Source of the DNA: Rippkaea orientalis PCC 8801
GTDB lineage: Bacteria; Cyanobacteriota; Cyanobacteriia; Cyanobacteriales; Microcystaceae
Direction of reading: 5' to 3'
NCBI RefSeq assembly: GCF_000021805.1
Contig: NC_011726.1
Coordinates: forward strand, 1,550,001-1,614,000
DNA: 64,000 nt
The notes under the pieces were generated by a model. The model made no database searches, had not been told where the DNA came from, and worked only from the letters and a program-made list of their open reading frames with translations. Below, one piece after another: positions 1-8,464 of the stretch; position 1 is the stretch's first letter; every line of letters starts with the position of its first letter. The position numbers and the translations under genes are program-made.

Positions 1-1
1 C

Positions 2-688
2 TTGCAGCGTCAACCCTATGATGTCATTTTAATGGATGTGCGAATGCCAGAAATGGATGGTTTCACAGCAACACAACGGATTAACCAAGAATTTCCTCTC
101 CATCAGCGACCGCGCATTATTGCTATGACCGCAGAAGCGATGCGAGGCGATCGCGATAAGTGTTTGGCGGCGGGGATGGATGATTATATTTCTAAACCCA
201 TTCGCTTAGAAGAACTCAAACAAGCGTTATCCCGATGTCACATCCTCAAAGACACACCCGTTCTGGATCGAAAAATTCTGGAGTCTTTGGAGAAAATGGC
301 GGGAAATAAAGCCAAAGATCTGCTTCATGATTTGATTATGGCTTATTTTGACGATGCTCCCTCGCGAATATCAGCGATAACGGAAGCGATCGCCAAAAAT
401 GACCCCTTCGCTTTGCGTCAAGCTGCCCACGCGCTGCGATCAGCTAGTGCGAATTTGGGAGCTAAGCAGTTGTCTGTTGTTTGTCAGGAATTGGAAATGA
501 TGGGACGCAATAGCCAGATAGTCGAAGCAAATCAGAAACTTTCTGCCCTTAAAATGGAGTATGATCAAGTCTGTCTTGCGTTACAAAAGGAACTTCAAGA
601 AACTTGTCATTGTTCTGTGTTGCTCCCCTCTATTTCCCGTGAAAACTTACCCTATTTTCGACAAGATTCCCCTAGTCTTAGTTGTTGA
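2..688 (+). CDS. Hybrid sensor histidine kinase, C-terminal part (receiver + HPt), truncated by window edge
   Basis: This is the 3' end of a gene that begins upstream of the window, so no start can be assigned. The visible part opens inside a CheY-like receiver domain, with the phospho-acceptor Asp in the motif [14 protein letters not shown] and the conserved Lys in YISKPI. An HPt domain follows (about residues 90-190) with the phosphotransfer His in [14 protein letters not shown]. This receiver-HPt order is typical of the tail of large cyanobacterial hybrid kinases; the kinase core itself is not visible. The last codons overlap the start of the next gene in another frame, so the two are probably co-translated and may act in one phosphorelay (inference). 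Confidence 0.85.
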   Translation: MQRQPYDVILMDVRMPEMDGFTATQRINQEFPLHQRPRIIAMTAEAMRGDRDKCLAAGMDDYISKPIRLEELKQALSRCHILKDTPVLDRKILESLEKMAGNKAKDLLHDLIMAYFDDAPSRISAITEAIAKNDPFALRQAAHALRSASANLGAKQLSVVCQELEMMGRNSQIVEANQKLSALKMEYDQVCLALQKELQETCHCSVLLPSISRENLPYFRQDSPSLSC

Positions 689-1574
689 TGATGACCGCGC
701 TATGCGAGGGTTATTAAAGGTGGCGATCGAATCCCAAGGTTATCAGGTGATTGATGCTAAAAATGGTGAAGAATGTCTGAATAAATACGGTCAATTTCAA
801 CCGGATATGGTATTGTTGGACGCAATTATGCCAGATATGGATGGGTTTACCTGTTGTCAGCAGCTTCGGTCTTTGCCTGATACCCATTATCTGCCGATTC
901 TGATGATTACTGCCCTTGATGATCAAGAATCCATTGAGCGTGCTTTTGCTGTGGGAGCAACAGACTATATCACTAAACCCATTTATTGGACGGTACTAAG
1001 TCAACGGGTTAACTATCTTTTGTCTACTAGTCAAGCACTTAAACAACTTGATCACTTGAAACTTCAAGGGGATCGCCAAGAAAAATGGCAGCAGTTAAGT
1101 CAGAAAATGACGCAGAAATTACAACATCCTTTTGAGATCAAATCTTTGCTTAAAGATTCCTTGGGAGAACTGAGAAACTTAGTTGATGCTGAACGGGTGG
1201 GACTTTATCAGGGACAAGGTTCTCTTGTGGTAGAAATCATTAAAAAGGGCTATCCTTCGGTAAAAAGCTTATCTTGGGATAAAATTACGCTGTTTGAGAA
1301 TTATCGGACTAGCTATCAAAACGATGAGATGGTCATTATTGAACTATCTGAGTCCTTGAATTTACCTGGTGATGCTTTAGAGTGTTTTGAGCAATTGACC
1401 ATTCAAACGGCGATGATGTTGCCTATTTTAAAAGAAGGCGAAATTTGGGGTATACTTTGGATTCATCACTGTCAAAATACTTATATTTGGGAGTCTTGGG
1501 AGAAGGAACGACTTTCTTGCGTGGCCGATTTATTGGCGATCGCTGTGTCTGTCATCGACTTTCGGTCGAGGTAA
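639..1574 (+). CDS. Response regulator: receiver domain + GAF-like C-terminal region
   Basis: The receiver domain (about residues 12-130) has the acidic pocket VVDDD, the phospho-acceptor Asp near residue 61 in [14 protein letters not shown], and the Lys in DYITKPI. After a coiled linker comes a GAF-like region (about 150-305) that probably binds a ligand or mediates dimerisation. There is no DNA-binding or kinase domain, so the output is probably protein-protein. I chose the GTG at 639 because it is the only reasonable start just before the receiver core. It overlaps the end of the upstream hybrid kinase by 50 bases, which implies translational coupling. No clear Shine-Dalgarno is visible. 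The pairing suggests this regulator is a phosphorylation target of the upstream HPt (inference). Confidence 0.8.
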   Translation: MKTYPIFDKIPLVLVVDDDRAMRGLLKVAIESQGYQVIDAKNGEECLNKYGQFQPDMVLLDAIMPDMDGFTCCQQLRSLPDTHYLPILMITALDDQESIERAFAVGATDYITKPIYWTVLSQRVNYLLSTSQALKQLDHLKLQGDRQEKWQQLSQKMTQKLQHPFEIKSLLKDSLGELRNLVDAERVGLYQGQGSLVVEIIKKGYPSVKSLSWDKITLFENYRTSYQNDEMVIIELSESLNLPGDALECFEQLTIQTAMMLPILKEGEIWGILWIHHCQNTYIWESWEKERLSCVADLLAIAVSVIDFRSR

Positions 1575-2000
1575 CAGGTAAGAAGCAAGAGTAATAATTC
1601 CCCTCATTAGCTTGACTAAATGGATTGAATACGCTATACCATTAGGGAGGCAATTTTTTGCCGACTGGGAACTAACGCTATTTGATTGTTGTCAAAAACT
1701 TTCTAGCTTAAATTGGGTAATCGTTAATTTACCCAGTTTTTTACCTTGAGCAACTTTAATGTTGCTTGGGTCTAACTATTGGGATTAGTCAGCAGAGAGT
1801 TATTAATTATAAATTCTTTGCAAATAAAATGGAAAAAATCTGATTTCTTGGCAATAATCAAAGTTGTATATTTTAACGATAAATTAGTAAGCTATTCTTA
1901 ACGCTAAGAAAACGTTCTTTTGATTCGTGTTCTGAGTCTAATCTGTTAGGTTTAGGCAACTAACATCGCGCTTTCTTGAATCATTCTTTCAACTCCTCTC
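1575..2000. other. Gene-free stretch with several short hairpins
   Basis: These 426 bases hold no convincing ORF. Three short inverted repeats are visible: GGCAA/TTGCC near 1650, the terminator-like hairpin at 1711-1738, and GCAAC/GTTGC near 1750-1765. The rest is AT-rich and probably carries the promoter of the gene at 2001. I could not match it to a known riboswitch or small-RNA family. Confidence 0.5.
1711..1742 (+). terminator. Probable Rho-independent terminator
   Basis: TGGGTAA (1714-1720) pairs with TTACCCA (1729-1735) across an 8-base loop. The stem extends to 10 pairs if a G-U wobble is allowed, and is followed by a T-run (GTTTTTT). It lies about 140 bases after the response regulator and would end that transcript. 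Confidence 0.6.
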
Positions 2001-2954
2001 ATGTTAAAAAAAACAACTTTGACTCGTGTTATTACTCCTTTATGTAGCCTAGGAATTTTTGCCTTATCTATTTGGACAATTTGGCAAAGCTTTCATCAGT
2101 ACCAAGCTCAGGATCTCTGGAGTAGTATTTTATCTATTAGCCCAATTAATATTATAGCAGCTATTGCTTTAATGTCTATCAACTATTTAATCATGACGGG
2201 GTATGATATCTTGGGAGTTGCTTATGTTGGTCATTGGCTTCCCTATCCTAAAATGGCTTTAGTTGGGATTATTTGTTCGGGGATTAGTAATAATGTGGGG
2301 TTGGCATTATTAAGCAGTAGTATGATTCGTTATCGCTTTTATTCTGCTTGGGGTTTGCCGATTTATTCTATTGCTAAAGTGGCTGCTTTTTGTAATTTTA
2401 CTTTTTGCTTAGGAATGTTTGTAGTTGGGGGGATTCTTTTTTTAAAAGAACCTTTAGCAATTCCAGGTTTAATCGATTTACCTTTTACTTCTGTTAGACC
2501 TGTAGGCGGTCTGTTTTTACTGATCATTTTTGGATATCTTTTAGTAACAGTTGTTGGTCCGCCTTTGAAATTAGGGAAATTCGTTTTACCTAAACTTTCT
2601 CCTAAACTTGCCATGGGTCAATTGCTTGTTTCTTCCCTGGATTGGTCTTTAGCAGCAGCGGTTTTTTATGTTCTTTTGCATAATTCAATAACTCTATCTT
2701 ATTCGGCATTTTTTGGCATTTATTTATTAGCACAAGTTGCTGGATTAATTAGTAATGTTCCTGGAGGTCTAGGAGTCTTTGAAACCGTTATGTTATTATT
2801 GCTTTCTCCGTCTATTTCTTCGGATCAACTATTAGGAACCTTCTTGATTTATCGAGGAATTTATTATTTTATCCCTTTAATGGTAGCTGTTTTATTATTA
2901 GGAAAGTACGAATTAGCTTGTTTTATGGATAATAGAAACCGTTCTTTTACTTGA
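2001..2954 (+). CDS. UPF0104/LPG-synthase-TM-like integral membrane protein
   Basis: The 317-residue protein is almost wholly hydrophobic, with about eight membrane segments. The C-terminal motif NVPGGLGVFETVMLLLLSP is characteristic of the UPF0104/YbhN family, which is related to the flippase half of MprF (lysylphosphatidylglycerol synthase). The soluble aminoacyl-transferase half of MprF is absent, so lysinylation is not predicted. Members are suspected of lipid or lipid-linked substrate movement across the inner membrane, but the substrate here is unknown. The ATG at 2001 follows a pyrimidine-rich leader without a clear ribosome site. It is 22 bases upstream of cobH on the same strand, perhaps by chance rather than by function. 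Confidence 0.8.
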   Translation: MLKKTTLTRVITPLCSLGIFALSIWTIWQSFHQYQAQDLWSSILSISPINIIAAIALMSINYLIMTGYDILGVAYVGHWLPYPKMALVGIICSGISNNVGLALLSSSMIRYRFYSAWGLPIYSIAKVAAFCNFTFCLGMFVVGGILFLKEPLAIPGLIDLPFTSVRPVGGLFLLIIFGYLLVTVVGPPLKLGKFVLPKLSPKLAMGQLLVSSLDWSLAAAVFYVLLHNSITLSYSAFFGIYLLAQVAGLISNVPGGLGVFETVMLLLLSPSISSDQLLGTFLIYRGIYYFIPLMVAVLLLGKYELACFMDNRNRSFT

Positions 2955-2976
2955 TTGTTTGTGACACAAAATATTA

Positions 2977-3582
2977 ATGTTAAATCATCCGATATTAGAA
3001 CAGAGTTTCACGATTATTGATCAAGAAGTTGGTCAACATAATCTTAATACATTAGAGTATGCGATCGCTCGTCGTGTGATCCATGCTACAGCAGATTTTG
3101 ATTTTATTAATCTCCTGACTTTTAGTCCTAATGCTATTAGTAATGGGATGATTTCCCTTCAGAAGAAAACGCCTATTATTACTGATGTTACCATGGTCAA
3201 ACAGGGGATTACTACCCTAGTCAATAAAACCTTTAATAACCCGATCATTTCTGCTATTGAACAAGTTTCTGATCCTCTACCTGGTAAAACTCGCACAGAA
3301 ACAGGGTTATTAAAATGTTTTCAACAGTATCCTAATGCTATTTATGTTATCGGAAATGCTCCCACTGCTTTAATTGCGTTATGTCAAGAAATATCTCAAT
3401 CAAACGTCAAACCTAGCTTAGTTATTGGTGTGACCGTTGGCTTTGTTTCTGTGGTAGAATCTAAACAACTGTTGGCTAAAATTGATGTCCCTCAAATTCG
3501 AGTTGAAGGACGCAAAGGGGGTTCTGCTGTTGCTTGCGCTATTATCAATGCTTTATTAATATTAGCTTGGGATAGTCAATAG
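2977..3582 (+). CDS. cobH: Precorrin-8X methylmutase
   Basis: CobH/CbiC moves a methyl group from C-11 to C-12 of precorrin-8X to give hydrogenobyrinic acid (or the cobalt form) in corrin-ring synthesis. The 201-residue length fits the family. Recognisable stretches are the N-terminal HPILEQSFTIID, the ITDVTMVKQGI segment and the C-terminal RVEGRKGGSAVACAIINALL. The gene lies 19 bases before cobL, the enzyme of the preceding methylation steps, so an operon is likely. Cyanobacteria usually make pseudocobalamin, so this is a housekeeping role. No cobalamin riboswitch was found upstream. Confidence 0.93.
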   Translation: MLNHPILEQSFTIIDQEVGQHNLNTLEYAIARRVIHATADFDFINLLTFSPNAISNGMISLQKKTPIITDVTMVKQGITTLVNKTFNNPIISAIEQVSDPLPGKTRTETGLLKCFQQYPNAIYVIGNAPTALIALCQEISQSNVKPSLVIGVTVGFVSVVESKQLLAKIDVPQIRVEGRKGGSAVACAIINALLILAWDSQ

Positions 3583-3601
3583 TTAATAGTTATAATTAAT
3601 A

Positions 3602-4858
3602 ATGATTAACGTTGTCGGAATTGGGTTAGATGGGGTTATAGGATTAACCGAAAAGGTTAGATTAATGGTTGAAGAATCAACCGTTATCGTAGGAAGTAAA
3701 CGACATTTAAGTTATTTTCCTAGTTATTTGGGTAAAAAATTAGTTTTAGATGATTTTAGTGAAGCAATTCAAGCCATTAAAAATTATCATAAATCTGATA
3801 TAGTTATTGTTATTTTAGTTAGTGGTGATCCCCTATTTTTTGGATTAGGAAGATTATTGTTAGAACATTTTTCCACAGAAGAATTAGAATTTTTTCCCCA
3901 TCTAAGTTGTATTCAATTAGCCTTTAATCGTCTAAAAATACCCTGGCAAGATGCTAAAATAATTAGTGTTCATGGAAGAGAATTAGAAGAGTTAATCCCT
4001 CTTTTTAAGCAAGGGGTTGATAAGATTGCTATTTTAACTGATGATAATAATAATCCCCCGGCGATCGCTCGTCTTTATTTAAGCTTAGATTTACCTTCCC
4101 ATTATGACTTCTGGATAGGTGAAGATTTAGGAGATGCGACTGAAAAAATCAGTCATTATTCTCCGCAAGATTTATCAAAACAACCCGATCATCTGTTTTC
4201 AGCTCTAAACGTCGTTATTTTAATCCGAAATACAGTCGATCAACTGTCTTTAATAGATCTCGAAAATCTACCGCTATTCGGTTTATCCGATCACTTATTT
4301 TTAAGTTTTCCAGATCGTCCAGGGTTAATGACAAAGAGAGAAATACGATTAACAATTTTAGGAGAATTAGCCCTAGAAAAACAACAAATTATTTGGGATA
4401 TTGGTGCAGGAACCGGTTCTGTGTCTATAGAAATTGCCAGACTGTCTCCTAATTCAACAATTTATGCCATTGAAAAAACTGCAATGGGCATCACCTTAAT
4501 TAACCAAAATTGTCAGCGTTTTCAAGTCTCTAATGTGATTCCCGTATCAGGAAAAGCCCCCGATATTTTAACAGAATTACCCCAACCCCATCGCATTTTT
4601 ATCGGAGGAAGTGGCGGACATATATACACAATTTTAGAGATTTGTCAAGCCAAATTAAGGGAAAATGGAATGATAGTGATGGCCTTAGCAACCCTAGAAA
4701 ATTTAGCCCTAAGTTTAGACTGGTTCAAAGTTCATCCGTGGGATTATCAGGTATTAGAAATGCTAATTTCTCGCTCAGTTGCAGTGAATAATTTAACGCG
4801 ATTTTCTCCCTTAAATCCCGTCATGTTAATTAAAGCAACGAAAAAAAGTTTAAGATAG
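3602..4858 (+). CDS. cobL: Precorrin-6Y C5,15-methyltransferase (decarboxylating), CbiE-CbiT fusion
   Basis: The 418-residue length and two-part build match CobL. Residues 1-205 form a CbiE-like tetrapyrrole methylase with VSGDPLFFGLGRLLLEHF. From about residue 230 there is a CbiT-like Rossmann methyltransferase with the SAM motif IWDIGAGTGSVSIEIARL and IFIGGSGGH. The fused enzyme methylates C-5 and C-15 of precorrin-6Y and decarboxylates the acetate side chain, feeding precorrin-8X to CobH encoded immediately upstream. Many AT-rich codons but no sign of breakage. The next gene starts 34 bases on, so the transcript may continue into the permease. Confidence 0.93.
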   Translation: MINVVGIGLDGVIGLTEKVRLMVEESTVIVGSKRHLSYFPSYLGKKLVLDDFSEAIQAIKNYHKSDIVIVILVSGDPLFFGLGRLLLEHFSTEELEFFPHLSCIQLAFNRLKIPWQDAKIISVHGRELEELIPLFKQGVDKIAILTDDNNNPPAIARLYLSLDLPSHYDFWIGEDLGDATEKISHYSPQDLSKQPDHLFSALNVVILIRNTVDQLSLIDLENLPLFGLSDHLFLSFPDRPGLMTKREIRLTILGELALEKQQIIWDIGAGTGSVSIEIARLSPNSTIYAIEKTAMGITLINQNCQRFQVSNVIPVSGKAPDILTELPQPHRIFIGGSGGHIYTILEICQAKLRENGMIVMALATLENLALSLDWFKVHPWDYQVLEMLISRSVAVNNLTRFSPLNPVMLIKATKKSLR

Positions 4859-4892
4859 ATTAATCCCAAAGGAATCCTTAAAGCATGAGAGA

Positions 4893-5924
4893 ATGAATCA
4901 ACTGCACAACGCCTTCACCCTATTCCTCAGCCTTCTAGTAGAAGCGTTCCCGTTTCTGTTGCTAGGGGTCTTACTATCAAGTGCCCTCCTGCTATTCATC
5001 GATGAAGGAAAATTAATCAGAACCATGCCCCAAAATGCCTTTTTAGGGGCTCTAGCAGGGAGTTGCATTGGATTTCTGTTTCCTGTGTGTGAATGCGGTA
5101 ATGTTCCTGTGGCCAGACGATTATTGATGCAAGGACTTCCCACCTCAGCAGCCATTGGGTTTTTATTAGCAGCCCCAACCATCAATCCTATCGTCGTTTG
5201 GTCAACCTGGGTAGCCTTTCGGGATCAACCAGAAATAGTCGTTTTTCGGGTGATATTTTCCTTAATGATCGCTGTAACGATGGGTTGTATCTTCAGCGTT
5301 CAAAAAGATCCCCGTCCTCTCCTACAGCCTTTGTTAGCGCAACGGGTAGCTATTGTCCGTAACCAGTCATTTAGGCGTGTTTCCCAGAGTAAACCCCAAG
5401 ATAGCTCAATGCTACTACAATCAGGAACTTTTTTATTAGGTCAACCCGGCAATCCTATCTCCCTGGAGAGTTTAGCCACTTCAACCATGGCTTTAGGGGA
5501 GATGGGTTCCCCAAGGTTTAGCCAACGATTAGGGCTATTTGTGGAGAATGTGGTGCAAGAATTGCGAGAATTGGGGGGAATGCTGATTTTTGGGAGTGCG
5601 ATCGCAGCCAGTTTACAAGTCTTTGTCCCCCGTGAAATTGTGTTGAATTTAGGACAAGGAACCATTAGCTCAATCGTTGCTATGATGCTGTTAGCGGCGA
5701 TTGTCTCCATCTGTTCGACGGTAGATTCCTTTTTTGCTTTGTCCTTTGCCTCTACCTTTACCACCAGTTCCTTATTAGCCTTTTTGGTCTTTGGTCCGAT
5801 GATTGACATTAAGGCCATCGGCTTGATGCTTTCCATTTTTAAACCTAGAATGATAATTTATCTGTTTGCCTTAGTGGCTCAATTGACGTTTATCCTAGCC
5901 TTGTGTCATAGCTATTTTTTCTAA
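4893..5924 (+). CDS. UPF0718 family permease (YraQ/YcgR-like)
   Basis: This 343-residue polytopic protein carries the two family signatures: FPVCECGNVPVARRLLMQGL in the N-terminal half and ICSTVDSFFALSFA in the C-terminal half, each in a hydrophobic region. The first half contains LLAAPTINPIVVWSTW. A central soluble loop (about residues 140-215) separates the bundles. Family members are annotated as predicted permeases, with substrates mostly unproven; the cysteines suggest metal or thiol chemistry (inference). The following gene encodes a TIGR03943 protein, the usual partner, so the pair probably forms a two-component membrane complex. Confidence 0.85.
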   Translation: MNQLHNAFTLFLSLLVEAFPFLLLGVLLSSALLLFIDEGKLIRTMPQNAFLGALAGSCIGFLFPVCECGNVPVARRLLMQGLPTSAAIGFLLAAPTINPIVVWSTWVAFRDQPEIVVFRVIFSLMIAVTMGCIFSVQKDPRPLLQPLLAQRVAIVRNQSFRRVSQSKPQDSSMLLQSGTFLLGQPGNPISLESLATSTMALGEMGSPRFSQRLGLFVENVVQELRELGGMLIFGSAIAASLQVFVPREIVLNLGQGTISSIVAMMLLAAIVSICSTVDSFFALSFASTFTTSSLLAFLVFGPMIDIKAIGLMLSIFKPRMIIYLFALVAQLTFILALCHSYFF

Positions 5925-5957
5925 AATGGCGTGATAGTAAGGTTATGCTAATTATCC

Positions 5958-6776
5958 ATGACTTTATTCTCTAGACTAGGACTTCCCCCCAAGCTGAAAC
6001 CCCTCATCTCAGGGTTAGACGTACTCGCCTTGCTTACCTGGGGAATATTGTTGTTTAAATATTGGGTGAGTGGTCAGCTAAAATTACTGATTCACCCTAA
6101 CTATTTTTGGCTAGTTCTAGTCACCAGTATCCTTCTGTTAATATTGGCTGCCTTCAAAGCGTGGGAATGGGTCAAAGATTTACGCAAAAAAACCCAAGGA
6201 AGCACCGAAAATATCCAACATATTACCCTATTTCCCCCTGGATGGGGCAGCATGATCTTAGTGATTACTGCGATCGCCGGGTTAGCGATTCCCCCCATTA
6301 TGTTCGACAGTCAAATGGCCTTGCAACGAGGGATTTCTGAGTCTTTACCAGTTACCCAAACCCAAACCCAAGAATTTCGGGCAAGTATTAAACCCGAAGA
6401 GCGATCGCTCATTGATTGGATACGTACCCTTAATGCTTATCCTGAACCGGATGCCTATCAAGGACAACGGGCTAAAGTCACCGGATTTGTGATTCATTCC
6501 CCTATTTTGCCGGATAATTATATTTTTTTGAGTCGTTTTATTCTGACCTGTTGTGCCGTAGATGCCTATCCCGTCGGACTTCCAGTCAGATTAGAGGGCG
6601 ATCGCAGTCAGTATCCCCCCGATACTTGGTTAGAAATTGAAGGAGAGATGATGACAGAAACCCTTGCAGTTGATACCCAAACCATGGAAAAAACCCCCAC
6701 CCAAAAACGTCAATTAGTCCTAGGGGCTCAATCGATCAAAACCATTCCGACTCCTGATGATCCCTATGGGTATTAG
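5958..6776 (+). CDS. TIGR03943 family membrane protein (permease partner, YcgQ-like)
   Basis: Three membrane helices occupy roughly residues 18-35, 46-66 and 92-112. An exported or periplasmic domain (about 120-260) has the conserved core FILTCCAVDAYPVGLPV and an OB-like region, EGDRSQYPPDTWLEIEGEM. The 272-residue length is normal for the family. These proteins are almost always encoded beside a UPF0718 permease, as here with a 33-base gap. The twin cysteines and the ordered partner domain suggest the complex handles a metal or small anion at the membrane, but this is not established. Confidence 0.85.
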   Translation: MTLFSRLGLPPKLKPLISGLDVLALLTWGILLFKYWVSGQLKLLIHPNYFWLVLVTSILLLILAAFKAWEWVKDLRKKTQGSTENIQHITLFPPGWGSMILVITAIAGLAIPPIMFDSQMALQRGISESLPVTQTQTQEFRASIKPEERSLIDWIRTLNAYPEPDAYQGQRAKVTGFVIHSPILPDNYIFLSRFILTCCAVDAYPVGLPVRLEGDRSQYPPDTWLEIEGEMMTETLAVDTQTMEKTPTQKRQLVLGAQSIKTIPTPDDPYGY

Positions 6777-6867
6777 GGAACAGGCAATAGGCAATAGGCA
6801 ATAGTGAAGATCAAGGCAACACTGAAAATATCACCCCCTCCCCCACTCCCCCACCTCCCCATCCTTC
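6777..6867. repeat. Low-complexity spacer: GGCAATA tandem repeat plus C-rich tract
   Basis: Three copies of a GGCAATA unit (6777-6804) are followed by a run of CCCC(A/T)-type pyrimidine repeats (about 6831-6867) just before the next start codon. Similar short repeats occur in many cyanobacterial intergenic regions. Reverse-orientation versions of both parts follow the next gene, at 8378-8431. Confidence 0.6.
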
Positions 6868-6873
6868 CAAATT

Positions 6874-8373
6874 ATGATGCTCAAGAATTTACAACCGATT
6901 GATAAAATGTCTCTAGGTTTAATGGCTGTTTTTACGGTAGTGATCGGTGGGTTAATTGGGGGAGAAACACTCTGTGGAACCGATTGTTTTTTGAGTAGAG
7001 GACCAAGAGTTAAAAATTTTAGTTGGCAAGGTAAAATCGTTGGGGCTCAGGATGAAGCCTTTATTGTGACCTTTGATCGCCCTATGGATACGAAGAGTGT
7101 AGAAGCCAATTTAGTTATTGATCCTCCCCTACCAGGGAAATTCAGTTGGGCTGGACGACGACTCGCCTATACCTTAGAAACACCCGTTCCCTACGGCGAA
7201 ACCTATCAAGTCCAGTTAAGTGACGCAAAAGAACGTTTTAGAAAACAGGGGCAACCAGGAGAGGTGATGCAGCCTTTTGTGGGGGAATTTCAAAGCCGCG
7301 ATCGCGCTTTAGCCTATATTGGAACCCAAGGGGAAGAACAGGGACGGTTAGTTTTTTACAATTTAACCCAACAGCAAAAACGGATGATTACCCCCCCTGA
7401 ATTGGTGGTGATGGATTTTCAATTTTATCCAGAGGGTAACAAAATCCTGTTTTCGGCTTTTGATAAAGGTCGGGGAATTGATGGACTACGGGAATTACAA
7501 CTTTATACCGTACCAACGGGGGTCAAGGAAGGGATACAAAAGACTGAGGCTAACGAGACAGGAACTCCAGAATTAATCCTCGATAACCAAGATTATCAAA
7601 ATAATCAGTTTGAATTGTCAGCCGATGGCAAAATTATCGTTGTTCAACGGGTTAATCGCAAAAATCCGGCTGATTTTGATCTTTGGATGCTCAAGGAAGG
7701 CAATAAACCCGAACGTCTGAAGGTAACGGGAGGACAGTTTGCGATCGCACCAGATAGTCAAACCTTGGCAGTTGCTAGAGGGGAAGGAATTGGTATTTTA
7801 CCTTTGCAACCGGAAGCAGAACCTTTGGATTTTTTGCCTAAATTCGGTCAATTACTCAGTTTTGCGCCTAATGGTTCAGCCGCAGCCATGGTGGACTTTA
7901 ATACGGATGATGCCAATTTACGCTATACACGGTCTTTATTTTATGTCAATAATCAAGGGATACAGAAGGAACTTTTAAATACAGAAGGGTCGATTATTGA
8001 TTGTCAGTTTAATTTACGGGGAACTCACCTTTATTGTTTGCTCACTCAGTTACTTCCCGGGGAAGAATATAAGGAACAGCCTTACTTTGCTAAGTTTGAT
8101 ATTAAGACGGGTAAGATGATTCCTTTGGCGACATTAACGGATTATCAAGATATTAAAATTAGTTTAGCACCGGATGGGTTAGCTTTACTATTTGATCAGA
8201 TTATTACCAGCGATAATCCCCTTTTTAGTGATAAATTAACCAGCAATTCAGGAGAAGCAATTGTTGGGGGTAAATTATGGTTATTAATTCCACCAATAGC
8301 CAATGGTTCTAATCCTCAAGCAGAATTAAAAGAGTTACCGTTAGTTGGGTTTCGTCCTCAATGGTTGCCTTGA
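6874..8373 (+). CDS. Membrane-anchored Ig-like / beta-propeller-like protein of unknown function
   Basis: One N-terminal hydrophobic helix (about residues 13-32) should serve as a signal anchor, so the rest is probably periplasmic. Residues 45-130 resemble an SbsA/Big-type Ig-like domain, with the typical VTFDRPMD motif and a YGETYQVQL strand. The remainder reads as repeated blades of a TolB/WD40-like propeller, with recurrent motifs such as FQFYPEGNKILFSAFD, FELSADGKIIVVQ, FAIAPDSQTLAVARG and ISLAPDGLALLFD. Length is 499 residues. I do not recognise a specific function; a periplasmic scaffold or stress sensor is plausible. The gene is bracketed by low-complexity repeats in opposite orientation. 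Confidence 0.65.
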   Translation: MMLKNLQPIDKMSLGLMAVFTVVIGGLIGGETLCGTDCFLSRGPRVKNFSWQGKIVGAQDEAFIVTFDRPMDTKSVEANLVIDPPLPGKFSWAGRRLAYTLETPVPYGETYQVQLSDAKERFRKQGQPGEVMQPFVGEFQSRDRALAYIGTQGEEQGRLVFYNLTQQQKRMITPPELVVMDFQFYPEGNKILFSAFDKGRGIDGLRELQLYTVPTGVKEGIQKTEANETGTPELILDNQDYQNNQFELSADGKIIVVQRVNRKNPADFDLWMLKEGNKPERLKVTGGQFAIAPDSQTLAVARGEGIGILPLQPEAEPLDFLPKFGQLLSFAPNGSAAAMVDFNTDDANLRYTRSLFYVNNQGIQKELLNTEGSIIDCQFNLRGTHLYCLLTQLLPGEEYKEQPYFAKFDIKTGKMIPLATLTDYQDIKISLAPDGLALLFDQIITSDNPLFSDKLTSNSGEAIVGGKLWLLIPPIANGSNPQAELKELPLVGFRPQWLP

Positions 8374-8377
8374 AAGA

Positions 8378-8464
8378 AGGGTGGGGAGGGTGGAGAAGAT
8401 GGGGAAGTAATTTTAACTGTTGCCTGTTGCCTTCTTATTAACTGATTACTGATTACTGTTTATT
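8378..8464. repeat. Low-complexity spacer: G-rich tract, GTTGCC and ACTGATT repeats
   Basis: A purine (G-rich) stretch (8378-8406), a TTGCCTGTTGCC repeat (8418-8431) and a direct ACTGATT repeat (8441-8464) lie between two convergent genes. The first two are inverse counterparts of the repeats at 6777-6867. The last overlaps the 3' end of the minus-strand gene. Confidence 0.6.

Noticed and set aside
2955-2976. Cobalamin riboswitch before cobH
   Set aside because: Only 22 bases separate cobH from the previous gene, and no riboswitch core was seen upstream of 2001 either.
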